DNA of 64,000 nucleotides from Scolanthus callimorphus (taxonomy: Eukaryota > Cnidaria > Anthozoa > Actiniaria > Edwardsiidae): NCBI GenBank assembly GCA_033964015.1, contig CM066918.1, positions 124,001-188,000 on the forward strand, written 5' to 3'. The notes below the pieces were generated by a model. That model searched no databases. It worked only from the letters and a program-made list of their open reading frames with translations, and was not told the DNA's origin. Both the position numbers and the translations under genes were made by a program. Shown one piece after another: positions 46,601 through 57,358 of this stretch. The first letter of the stretch is position 1. Every line of letters starts with the position of its first letter.

Positions 46601-49600
46601 TGAAGAAGAAAATGAAATGATACAAGTCAGGGAAGCACGCACGTTTGGAGAACCTAGTACATCTGTCGTAACTTGCTCGAAAAGGGGAGATACATCGGCT
46701 CATGAGATCGAATCTCAGTGCGGCACAGGTATCCCACAGACACAACAAAGAACAAATAAATCACCAAATAAAGGACTGTCCACTTTACCGAAAGCGGGCG
46801 ATCCTAACTTTGTGTCTGAGTTCTACAACAACTCGCGTCTTCATTACCTGTCGACCTGGGGCGCGGAGTTTAAGCAATATACAAGTCAGCTTATCAAGGA
46901 ACGCGTATCGCAGGGTCGTATACCCACAAAGCGCACCGGTCCCGGCATGTATGGCAGGGTTATTATGCATATTGACATGGATTCGTTCTTTGTGAGTGTG
47001 TTTTTGCGGGGTCACCCTGAGCTAGTTTGGAAGCCTGTGGCGGTGTGTCATGCTGGTAAAGGGAGTGAGCAGAGCAGTGCTAAAGGTAGGCCAAGAATGC
47101 AAAACCTACTGCACATGCTTGGGCCGCTGTCTGCATGAAGTCATTCTCGAACCCAGAGTTCCTCTCGTCACCTCGCGGGTGAGGCTCTGGTGACAGCCAC
47201 TGACGCATCCGCGAGATTTGATACAGAGCCGTTGAGAGAAACAACTTTCTGCGCATGCCCCGGCGTTCAAAATCAGCCAATCTCGTACCCAGCACCCGTC
47301 ATCTTTTGGCCAGCGGCAAGATTCAGGGCTCTGGGGGAATCGATTTTTTTAAAACCCAGATTCTGGGTTTCCGGTTTGAACGTTGTATGAAAGTTCGTTA
47401 CGTTTTTGACCTACCACGCATGCTCACAAATCGGATTCCCCCCAGAGCCCTGAATCTTGCCGCTGGCCAAAAGATGACGGGCTCTGGGTACGAGATTGCT
47501 AATCAGCAAAGTCAATCAGCGAAGGCATCAAATCTATGTTCCAGAGTGGAGATAAGGCCGACCTGCTCCCAGTCTGACCTGGATAGCTCAGCTGGTAGAG
47601 CATCGGATGTACAATTCTGAAGGTCGTGGGTTCGAATCCCTCTCGGGGTCAGAGATTTTTTCTCTTTCTCCGCTTACTAGGGCTAACGCTCAGAAGCACA
47701 CATGGGACCATTTCATTAGCACGTTAGCTTTCACACAAGGTTAATTCCTTATCTCCACTCTGTTGAACTTAGTGCTACGCGGCCACAGGCTTGCCTGAAC
47801 ATCTACCTATGTTCCCAGAGCCTCCCCTGCGAGCAAACGAGCCCGCGGGTAGCTCTGGTTACGAGAATGGCGTGAAGCACAATGTCGGGCACCGAGGTTT
47901 TTAGGGGAGGCGAATGTCATGAAAAAAGGTCAATTTTGTCACAAATATTTTATATTTATAGTATGTATCCCTTGGATTAGGCGTAAATTAATTTTGTTGA
48001 GGGCCGGTTCATTGTAAACAGCTTTCAACTCTTCACGACAAAATCGACAAGTTTGTTGCAATGGTCGTCAGCTGTTGACTTAGTGAAAAGCACATCTCCT
48101 GTAATGCCTCTTTTCTTGGTTCTTTTTTTAGGTCCTACCTCGCCATTAAAAGCCATGGCAACATTCTTTTCCTCCATGTCCGAGATTGCATCGTGTAGTT
48201 ACGAGGCCCGCTCGGCCGGTGTCCGGAATGGCATGTTTCTTGGACAAGCGCGAAAATTGTGTCCAGAGATTGTGTGTGTCCCGTACTTGTTTGATCAGTA
48301 CCGTCAAGTGTCACAGGAGTTGTATGAGATATTGGTCAGTTACACGCACGAGATCGAGGCTGTTAGCTGTGATGAGGCATTCCTGGATGTCACGCAGTCT
48401 TTAGATGGTAAGTCCGTATCATTGTTTTGCTTATCGCGTTGCTAAAATACGCATTTAACGTATTGCACGTGCCAGTACATTCTTGACCAGCCGATTTGAA
48501 TGGTTTGTGCCAAGTGAATCATGATCAAATTTCTTCCTTGTAGAGCACACAGATCCTATGGCTCTAGCTGAGCGAATCAGGACTGACATTCGTCACGCAA
48601 CTGGATGTAACGCGTCAGCTGGTATCTCTAGTAGTGTACTATTAGCCCGGATGTGCACCAGGCTCGCAAAGCCTAATGGGCAGTTTTATCTCGGCCCGAA
48701 AGAAGACGTTTTAAATTTTATGGGTGAGTATTGGAAGGAAGAGCTGACAGAAAGGGGTAGGCTGGGAACGAAGTAGTAAGGCTTTGACCTTTTGCTTGCT
48801 GCCCTGTTTCTAGCCCCTATGGTTAGTTTTGGTAGCTTGCACTCTAACATTTTTACCTTAAATTCTCACAAAATCATAAATATGTTAAAAAGAACACAAA
48901 AAATTTGTTTAGAAACAACGTAGAAACACTGTAATGTTGAAAACCCTTTATTTTTAGATTTTTTGTAGGTATTTCTTGAGCAAAATAATGTAGAAATCTT
49001 GTAGATAAATTGTACGTAGTATTTTGATTTTCCCTGTAAATTATAGTCAACAGTGAGTTTGTTTGCCAAATGAGTAGATTTGTTCAGTATTATCCGCCTG
49101 CTAGCTAATCAAACTGTTCCTATCTATTCCTGTCTATCTATTCATATCTCTGTTTCTGGATAGGATCTCAAAAGGTAAAGGACCTCCCTGGCGTGGGCTG
49201 GTCAACTAGTAACAAGCTAAAAGATATGTCAGTCGAGACGTGCGCGGACCTACAGAAGATCAGCTTGCAGGCTCTACAAAAAGACTTTGGTCCCAAAACC
49301 GGGCTTACGTTACACCGTAGCTGTCGCGGGATGGACGACAGGCCATTACAGGTGGAGCGTGAGAGGAAGTCAGTTTCTGCCGAGATCAACTATGGAATAC
49401 GATTCACTGAGGTAAAGGAGAGAGACCGTTTGCACTTAACGTACAATCTGACCATAAGATGGCGATCGGATTTACTCGTTACTTCGCCAGTATCTAGAAC
49501 GTGGTGTATAGGAAGGAATTATTAAAAATCCCTTTTTTGAGAAAGTTAAAGTCTTCGGTTGCGCCACTAATAGACATGTTTGCTTGCTTGCTCCCTGGCT

Positions 49601-52600
49601 CTCTGTCGTCGCAGGACGTCGAAGCTGTGAACTTCATAGACGAGCTGGCGTCAGAGGTACAGAAAAGATTGCGTGACGTTGGGTTGAAAGGAAGATGCGT
49701 TACTCTAAAGGTAATAATTAATGCAATCTCCTCTTCCCGATTCCATGGAAGCTTTCAATAAAGAATATTCGAACGACATCATTTGAGCTGTTCCAAAAAA
49801 AAAACGCCCCCCCCCCCCCCTTCCCTATCGAGGAACTCCAAATTTTCAAAAATTGCTCTACCCCTTTGGAAATTCCAGACTCCTGTACAACCCCTGTGGA
49901 AATGTGAAGCAACCCCTGTGGAAATTCCTCATTCTCTTGTGGGCCTGTGGAAATTCCAGGGTCAAAATCGGAGACCCTGTGGAAATTCCAGGGTCAAAAT
50001 CGGAGACCCTGTGGAAATTCCAGGGTCAAACACCGCGACCCCTGTGGAATTACCAGGTTCCTCGATAGGGGGGTAACGGATATAATATGGCCTGACAAAA
50101 TGACTCGCATTAAAAAAAAAAAAAACGTTGCAACGGCTCCTATCAGAATGTTCACTTTGTTTAGTCCGGTTTTGTTCACGAACTAGTCTGGTGCATGAAC
50201 AGTTTGCCACGGACACAAACACTCACCTCTTTCCTTGCGTGTGGTGCATGACCAGTGCGAACGGTTTGCCACGGACACAAACACTCACCCCTTTCCTTGC
50301 GTGTGGTGCATGACCAGTGCGAACGGTTTGCCACGGACACAAACACTCACCCCTTTCCTTGCGCGTGGTGCATGACAGTGCGAACGGTTTGCCACGGACA
50401 CAAACACTCACCCCTTTCCTTTGAACCCTCGTACGAACCCTCGTTTCAGAGAATTCGTATCTGTCAAATATTGTTCACTTATTAAGAATTAAGACGTGAT
50501 CCATTTTAAAACCGAGTAACGATTGAAAAAAGAAAACCTTGAAACGAAATAATTTACATCATAGTGTAGTATTTCCGTCTCAACTGTTTTTGATATCTCA
50601 TCTAAAAAAAATAATTTCTTACAAACACACCAGACTTTCCAAATCCATACACAGCACCATGAAATGAACATCAACAGCCAACACCATTCCTTCACAACTT
50701 TGAATAATTATTTCTCAGGTTTGCTTGGGAATTTCCTCTCGGTGTTACTGAACTGAACCTGCCTGTCATTCCGTTTTTTAACGGCAATAATTACATTCAA
50801 GATGCCCAGACTCGTTTATACGAATGGGTCCGATCTTCTGTGAACGAAAATTGTGTGTAGCGCATGTTTGTTTACTATGTTAATTTCCTCCATTCTCTAG
50901 CTCAAAGTCCGCTCCGAAGGAGCACCTATGCCGCAGAAGTTCATGGGCCACGGGATATGTGACAATGTCGCGCGTTCAATCACTCTTGGCGCACCCACTG
51001 ATGACTCCAGAGTAATTGTCAAGGAATGTTTAACGCTCTTGCGACAACTCAAGATACCTGCGACTGACTTTAGAGGGTTAGGGATACAAGTCAGCAAGCT
51101 GGAACAGCATGTCAACGGCTCAAAAACACTGTTTGACTTCATGAAGCCCGGGATATCGAAAGAAAAGAGTGCAGTGCTGTACGAGCAAAGACCAGGGAAT
51201 ATAATAGAACGGCCGTCAAGAGGCATTGAGTCTTCTTTGAGCTGCGAAACTGAATGCTCTACTGAATATTCTGAAGCCTTGCCGCAAACTCCGAAGAATG
51301 AGCGAATATCTACGAGTGTAGGAGAGAGAAACAATAAAACACTAGCTTCCATTGAATTAGAAGATAATCTGGGACGTACCGCAGTTGGGGAAGAAGGACG
51401 TTCAGTAATTCCACGTTTGCGTGATCGACTGGAAGTTTCACAGGTTGCTGATAACAGCTTCTGCTGCCCTGCCGATGATGGTGATGTTCTCCGGAGTGGG
51501 CCACGCCCGCCATTTCGACAGCAGATGCCTCTTGTTCGCTTAAGCCCTGACGACAACCTTCCCCCGTTACCCAAGTTTACTCCATCCCCATCTCACGCGG
51601 CAGGAACATCAGGTGCCGCGCCTGAGGGCCAGTTCCTCCCGTCGCCGTGCCAGATCGACCCCTCGGTGCTGGACGCACTGCCGGCTGACGTAAGGGAAGG
51701 GATTGAGCGACATTATGCAGAGAGGAACCAGGAGATTCATGTTCGCGGAGGCCAGATTAACAGAGAGGTGAGTCTGTCTCTAGCGTATTTTATTGCGCCC
51801 CTTGGTTCCCATTTGATGACATCAGGCTCCGGCAACAGGGAACTATGTTGGTGAACATACCATTTTCTGTTCGGTTCACAAGTCAATCCTATCTTTTTTT
51901 TAAATATCTACAGCAAGACAAGTCATTCGGCCAATCCTACATTCGGTCGCCTACATAAACGTTCAACTACATGTTGCCCTCCTACAGGGCTGATATGCAG
52001 TGACCGAACACCTGACAGGTGCCCTTCCTTGTGACAATGCTAAGGATTGGTTCGGCCTTGTAATGTCGCCAGATGAACCACAGACGCCCCTTGTTCTTAC
52101 ATGTGTTTGTTTGATGAGTTGATAACCTGCCCTCCTACAGGGCTGATATGCAGTGACCGAACACCTGACAGGTGCCCTTCCTTGTGACCATACTAAGGAT
52201 TGGTTCGGCCTTGTAATGTCGCCAGATGAACCACAGACGCCTCTTGTTCTTACATGTGTTTCTTTGATGAGTTGATAACCCTCTAAAGAAAATTTTTTTC
52301 TTCGCGCACAGCTTTTCGTACGACCTTCACCGTCGAGACTCAACGCAGAGAGCGAAAAGCAACTACAAATTGCCGCCTCATCTGAAGGCGGTAACGCGCT
52401 TGACAGAGTACCAGGCCTAGTACCAGGCCCCTACCGGCACTCAATATTCGGCGAGTTGCCGTCACCTTCTCAGCTTGACCCAGAATACCTTGCTGCCTTG
52501 CCGAAGGAGCTGCGGGAGGAGCTACAACAAGCTTACCGAACTATTGGCGAACCTGCGCCGACGACCAAACGAACAGTAAACTCCAAAGTATCGGAAGAGC

Positions 52601-53826
52601 AAAACGAAGCGTCGGCATCTAGAACAGCATGTCCAGGGAATTCGCGAAACGAAATAGAGGTTAGCACGAGAATCAAATCTCCAGGATGAGGTTTAGTTGC
52701 GCGGTCACCATTAAATAGAGGTTAGCACGAGAATCAAATCTCCAGGATGAGGTTTAGTTGCGCGGTCACCATTAAATAGAGGTTAGCACGAGAATCAGAT
52801 CTCCAGGATGAGTTTTAGTTGCGCGGTCACCATTAAATAGAGGTTAGCACGAGAATCAGATCTCCAGGATGAGTTTTAGTTGCGCGGTCACCATTAAATA
52901 GAGGTTAGCACGAGAATCAGATCTCCAGGATGAGTTTTAGTTGCGCGGTCACCATTGAACAAAGTATGGATGCCCAAAATGCCAGTATCAGTGATTGGAA
53001 TCGAGTCCGCGGTATAAAAAGTACACTGTCCTGATTTATAACGAATAGTGGTGCATTGAACTGGTGCATTTTATCGCCTGCCAGTGTTAGGCCTGTTTGG
53101 CCAAATGGTCGACTTTAGGCTTCAAATCGCCATTCATACTCTTATTGTTGAATAATTTACAGGATGTTCCTGATTATTCATGTCCTGTCAGTCTTGGTGG
53201 AGCGGTGACATTACAACAAGTGAAAGCTGTGATTCATCAATGGACCTGCACACCAGGTGAGTTTCACAATCCTTGGCGCTTTATGACTTTCAAGATACTT
53301 ATGCTTTGATGCATTTACTCGCGATGTGTTCCCGAGTGGGAGGATAAGGACGTGCTAGTTAGAATATAATCTGCGGAATAAAGCGAAGTAGGGTCCCAGA
53401 GACCAATGTCATCACACACGTATATGATTTTATTGTGGTCTATTCCAGTCCCACTAGAAGAAGATGTAGAAGAAGTATCAAGCTATTTGCTGCAGCTGAT
53501 CGAATCACGGAACCTTGACCAAATGTGGAGCGTTCTCAAATATTTTATCAGGTATTGATTAGCTACAGGCATTTGTAGAGAGATTCCACGATAACTGTTT
53601 TGCACGACTAATAAACATTGTCAAAATGGCGCAGAGGCAGTTCTTATTACGTTCAAGTGGATAGATCAGCTCCTTCGTTTCCCTTTCCAGGTGCGTTAGA
53701 CCAAAAGGAATGGAAGACTGGCGAGATGCGTGCCATGTTGTAGTCGATAGGGTACAGGCAGTTATAATAGGTGTCTACGGGTCCAGACTGCCAATAGAGA
53801 GATGCCTATATGATGCTGAAGTCTAG
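40670..53826 (+). CDS. REV1: REV1, DNA repair deoxycytidyl transferase and translesion polymerase scaffold
   Basis: Fourteen exons: 40670-40755, 42347-42423, 42569-42624, 45978-46107, 46338-47085, 48132-48407, 48544-48723, 49164-49411, 49615-49710, 50901-51767, 52312-52659, 53163-53256, 53449-53551 and 53691-53826, about 1148 residues (human 1251). Domains in order: a BRCT domain in exons 3-5 (GIVIHVNGYT, LRRLIGQHGGRYHQYYTKSA, GEKVVRPEWILDSI); the UmuC polymerase core with MHIDMDSFFVSV and AVSCDEAFLDV carrying the metal-binding Asp and Glu; a helix-hairpin thumb (VKDLPGVGWSTS); the little finger (ERKSVSAEINYGIRF, HGICDNVARSITL); two ubiquitin-binding motifs (LPSPCQIDPSVLDALP in exon 10, LPSPSQLDPEYLAALP in exon 11); and the C-terminal Pol/REV7-binding helices in exons 12-14. 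REV1 inserts dCMP opposite lesions and recruits other polymerases. Junctions 1-2 and 4-5 are off by one base, both beside G runs. Confidence 0.95.
41035..42090. repeat. Cluster of MITE fragments in REV1 intron 1
   Basis: At 41035-41390 there is a member of the ccctaaaaggtacc family, with ends like tatttttggggtggggtgct and gcacccccgccccaaaaata. It is followed by sequence bounded by ggggggatactcagatataa (about 41440) and tatgagggagtacccccca (about 42073), with internal gggtactccactgatattcg and tgtgccgcc phrases. The two elements may be nested. No coding frame. Confidence 0.55.
43619..45545 (-). CDS. Possible small antisense gene inside REV1 intron 3
   Basis: On the minus strand 45486-45545 reads MDYEYDSSSEEELEISLGQG and then a gtaaat donor. 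A second exon (44452-44551 or up to 44572) encodes YYNVRETPNQAVMERLLEIR then NKRKKARASIVRK and a gtaaag donor. A third (43619-43718) encodes FLRRMLQHDTKFHVKVTENL and ends at a TAG. All three read like protein and have plausible splice sites. Both joins, however, need two bases that the preceding exon does not supply, so exons may be missing or the linkage is wrong. I do not recognise the protein. It is acidic at the start and basic afterwards. Confidence 0.35.
47279..47497. mobile_element. MITE with about 62-bp near-perfect inverted repeats
   Basis: The left arm (aatctcgtacccagcacccg, then tcatcttttggccagcggca and agattcagggctctggggga) is matched by the complementary right arm ending gggctctgggtacgagatt. 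219 bp in total. It is nested in the larger repeat island of REV1 intron 5. Confidence 0.9.
47576..47650 (+). tRNA. tRNA-like sequence (tRNA pseudogene or SINE head)
   Basis: It has tagctcagctggtagagc (A box and D arm), gtgggttcgaatccc (B box and T arm), and a T run just downstream (attttttc) that could end Pol III transcription. The acceptor stem has at least one mismatch, the T stem one, and the anticodon loop appears to hold eight bases instead of seven. A working tRNA is therefore doubtful; a tRNA-derived SINE or a decayed copy is more likely. Confidence 0.5.
49790..50090. repeat. Repeat element with tandem ccctgtggaaattccagggt units
   Basis: The ends are ttccctatcgaggaactcca and the complement-like ccaggttcctcgataggggg. 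Inside, ccctgtggaaattccagggt, followed by caaaatcggaga, is repeated at about 49972 and 50005, with decayed copies on both sides. It lies in REV1 intron 9. Confidence 0.65.
50195..50425. repeat. Minisatellite, about 61-bp unit, nearly four copies
   Basis: The unit contains gtgcgaacggtttgccacgg followed by acacaaacactcacccctttccttg. It recurs at about 50200, 50260, 50322 and 50381. Intronic in REV1. Confidence 0.9.
51973..52284. repeat. Tandem duplication of a 156-bp unit
   Basis: The phrase tgccctcctacagggctgat recurs exactly 156 bp later, and the two copies are nearly identical to about 52280. It occupies most of REV1 intron 10. Confidence 0.92.
52652..52956. repeat. 61-bp minisatellite built on the REV1 exon 11 donor site
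   Basis: The unit starts aaatagaggttagcacgaga and recurs at 52652, 52713, 52774, 52835 and 52896. The first copy includes the end of exon 11 (gaaatagag, coding E-I-E) and its donor gttagc at 52660. Each later copy repeats the same exon end and donor. Confidence 0.92.
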
Positions 53827-56800
53827 GTCACGTTTTAGGTATGTTGTATTTAACAAAGATTGGCGCTTTGGGATACATTTACACGCTGCACAAATTCAAA
53901 ATATTACTTATTTTGGGTTTTCTGTTCCGGCAGTCAAACCGTGTGAATCGTTGTTCTTGTCGCGATAGAAGCCAGTCCGCCACACCACACCAGTCCACTA
54001 CGCCACACCAAACCACACCAGTCCACTACGCCACACCAGTCCGCCACACCACACCAAACCACTACGCCACACCAGTCCACCACACACACCAGTCCACTAC
54101 GCCACACCAAACCACACCAGTCCACCACACCAGTCGACAAGAACCTGACTGGGTCAGTGAGTTTGACTGGTTCAACGAAAATACAACAAATAATTGTTGT
54201 TTGAATTTGTGCTGGGCATAACAACGAATTTTGCTGGTCTGGGGTATTGGTCATTTTATTGCCCATAGAGTATTGTAGTCATGGCGCTTCGTATTTGCTC
54301 ACATGAATGGGGGTAGAGGCGCTTAGAAGGGATCTGTCGGCTGAGGCTATGAGAAAATTGCAAAACAGGGAGTTGGGGATGAGGTACGTTCATGTTAAAT
54401 TTCTTACGGTGATAAAATCCTCGAAGAATCTCACAGAACTGGAAATTCCGAGGAGCTGGAATAAAGCGAACTTGGTAATAAAGCGGGTAACCTTTTCGCA
54501 CATCCTCAAATCAATAGACAAAGACAATAACACAAGTCAATACGGATAGTATTAGGTGTCTACGGGTCCAGCACGGTTACTTTACTTTAGTATATGAGGT
54601 AGTATATCAAGTAATAGACACTTGAAATCACACATCCGTTTATTTACCATTAACAATTAAGAACAGGATTGGTCAAATGAAATATAATAAATTGCTCTCT
54701 CTCCTCCTGCGATACTCTCATTACATAATTTGTTGATGAATGGCTTTTAAAGCCCAATAAATAAGTGCTATAATAACCCCTTGCACCAGACCAATCCGGG
54801 CCATCGTAATATCGATAATAAATTCTTTTTTGAAATATGCTTTAAGACTAATCATCCTAATAAGTAAAGAGTGCCTTGGCTCTCACGTGCAACCAAAGGA
54901 GCATCAGTAATTCCACTGGCACAAAAAAATGCCAACAATCGAAATACTTCAGAAGCACACTAAAGGTCTCTTTGTATCACGCTTTGTGGATTATATCCTC
55001 ATATATCATTGTTGACAGCCATTGGAACAAGAGCAGATGTAATGGGCTTGTCTGATAGCAATCGCACGTGAATGAGCCATGTACTCGGAAACTCAAATAA
55101 TAATGCTTCTTGGTGTGTATATATAGTACGCAACACCCTCAAACTGGCATGGCGATGGCCTCCCAATAATTACGTTTGATAATTAATATTTGCATATTAA
55201 ATTTTGTTACAACTGTAGGCAAGCACGGTGCCTCTAGTGTCCTTAATATAGTGACAGGCAAAAGTTTGAATCTAAAGTGATTAGTGGTGTGCCCTGTTAA
55301 TCTGTGGTCATCGAGAAACAACCCCTTTGATATCGTGTAGTCCGTTTACATAAGAGCAAACACGACCTGGACGAGCGAACGATGCAAAAACGACGGAGAA
55401 CAACAATAGCACTCGAGGCCATAGCAACTGAATTAGGAATATGCAATTTTACTATGTTCCTATACGTGGCGCAGGTTTTGTTACCCAACGTTCGCTGGAT
55501 CGTTTTCGTGCGATATTAAAAGGATTGTTTAGCATTAGTTGGTTACCATGGAGATGACCAGCAGATGTTACACTCAACTTTGATGAGAACGCGTGGCGCG
55601 AGGTAAATCGCTCGAAAGTTTGAAATGTCACAGGCGTTCCTGTCACACCTTATACCCACTATACCTACCTTTACAAGACGGATGTGATGATGATATTGTC
55701 ATGTGTCTATGAAATCTAAATAATTCCCTTAATAAACATAATATTCCTCTACGATAATTGTTTACCATAAGTAAATACATTTTCTCTAAATAAAATATCC
55801 ACTCGCTACTCAGTGGCGAGTGAACGATCTCTTGAAACAAAGATGATATAGAAATGCAGTTCAATTTCCAAGAACCGGCTTGAAACTAAACTTGTGTTCC
55901 TTAATAATTCAAACCCAATGACAGGTATTTTAGGTTCGTAGTGTGCAATCATAAACCCATGAAATACTCTAAGTAAATATAGAGTTACTAATATGCTGTG
56001 CTATTTCTTTTCTTTTGTTTAATCATTTAATCCCAGTCATCATTATCATCACCACCCACCTCATCGGCAACAAAACATCTACGGTGTAATACGGTATTCC
56101 ACAGTTTTTCGTCCACAGTTCTTTTTAGAATGCCGGACGTACTGCATGTGTATTACGTGTTTCACATGAATGTGCTATGAATCCGGAGTTCACATCACAT
56201 TTCAGTTGTCAGACTAATATAATAATTCCTCTGACATTTGACAACACAGATAACGTTTTAAGACACAATCAAGCCTCTGTTCACGGACTCTCGAGTACTA
56301 GTTAGTCATGCGCTCGTTTGTTTTATACTCCCATTAACTCATCCAAAGTAATTGTAGCAATAAATGCAATGAAGAAATGCCATTCGTTAAACTCTCAATG
56401 CATTCTACCCATTCACATCTGCTTCGAATTCCGTCAAGCAAGGCACCCGTTAACATAAGATTTGACTGTACCTATCCAACATTATATTGGTTTCAAATTT
56501 CCATTTGTTACTACTATGCGCAACTATCTATTTATTAATGTGACTAACATGTTCTGCGATGTGACGATGCGGTGAATGAAGTCCTGTGCCGTATGAGCTA
56601 CCACGCGCGATGGATTACTGGTGTTGGCGCCCGATCATGCACAGCTTTAAAACGCTACAAACCACAAGGAACATAACAAATCACAAAACATGCAAAACAT
56701 AAAATAAAAACATGCAAAATAAAATGAACGGAAACACAGTTAACAAAATACATAACGAATGAAATAAAAGTCAAATAAAATGTACGTGAAATAAAATAAT

Positions 56801-57358
56801 GCAACAGACGGACAAACAATACGATAGCGTTAACGAAGTGTGCTGTACAGTTTGATCAATAAATAAAACCTAAAACTTTCCCTTAAATTATTTCCACCAT
56901 TGTAAATATTATTTTATGATACAAGCGTTGCATATAATGGAATATTATTCAAATCTTTTCAATTTCTTTTTTTTTTAACTGACCCAAGATAAGTGCAATT
57001 GTTCGTGTTCAATTATCCCCATTTGAAAAAGACTGCACCTGAACTCTTCCGCTTAAAATCTCTGTAAGGGTTTTGTATATTCATTTTAACACTGATCGAA
57101 GATCATTACTTTAAATCGTAAGCAAACATGTTATCCAGGTGTCATTGGGGGTAATCCCAAAAGCTGTTAACACGTCTATTAAAAGCATAGTGTCATTGCT
57201 GACAAGACTATCGCAGCATGTTTAACACCCAGTGTAACTCTAAACTAACATGTTACGCCCGACAATTGTCGGTAGCTGTCTCAACACGTTTACCCCCAAT
57301 TGTAAGACTACGCTAACAAGCCCGACTGTATTTGATAACCCTCTGGTGCTATGACCAG
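53827..57358. other. Convergent spacer between REV1 and the anoctamin gene
   Basis: The spacer holds a CACACCAGTCCAC-type tandem repeat at about 53978-54137, a short frame at 54301-54390 (LRRDLSAEAMRKLQNREL before a gtacgt donor-like site) and a copy of REV1's last-exon phrase near 54548. The rest, 54600-57358, is AT-rich without a supported exon and probably includes the 3' UTR of the anoctamin gene. Confidence 0.5.
53978..54137. repeat. Simple tandem repeat of ccacaccagtccactacg units
   Basis: Degenerate tandem copies of cacaccagtccac and ccacaccaaaccac fill the stretch. The frames on both strands are repetitive peptides and are not considered genes. Confidence 0.85.

Larger units (their letters stand above)
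47130..47890. mobile_element. Composite repeat island in REV1 intron 5
   Basis: The outer ends are cattctcgaacccagagttc and the complement-like gctctggttacgagaatggc. Both sides contain agcccgcgggtagctctgg or cacctcgcgggtgaggctct variants. Between them sit the palindromic element at 47279-47497 and the tRNA-like sequence at 47576-47650. This looks like a MITE that received other insertions. Confidence 0.5.

Noticed and set aside
50897..51574. Minus-strand open frame of 225 codons
   Set aside because: Antisense shadow of REV1 exon 10, whose plus-strand product clearly matches the family.
51963..52343. Minus-strand open frame of 126 codons
   Set aside because: It spans the 156-bp duplication in REV1 intron 10 and repeats with it.
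53934..54266. Minus-strand open frame rich in Val, Asp, Trp and Cys
   Set aside because: It is generated by the ccacaccagtcc tandem repeat.
54301..54549. Plus-strand open frame of 80 codons downstream of REV1
   Set aside because: A short stretch looks protein-like and is followed by a donor-like gtacgt, but there is no acceptor, family match or partner exon to support it.
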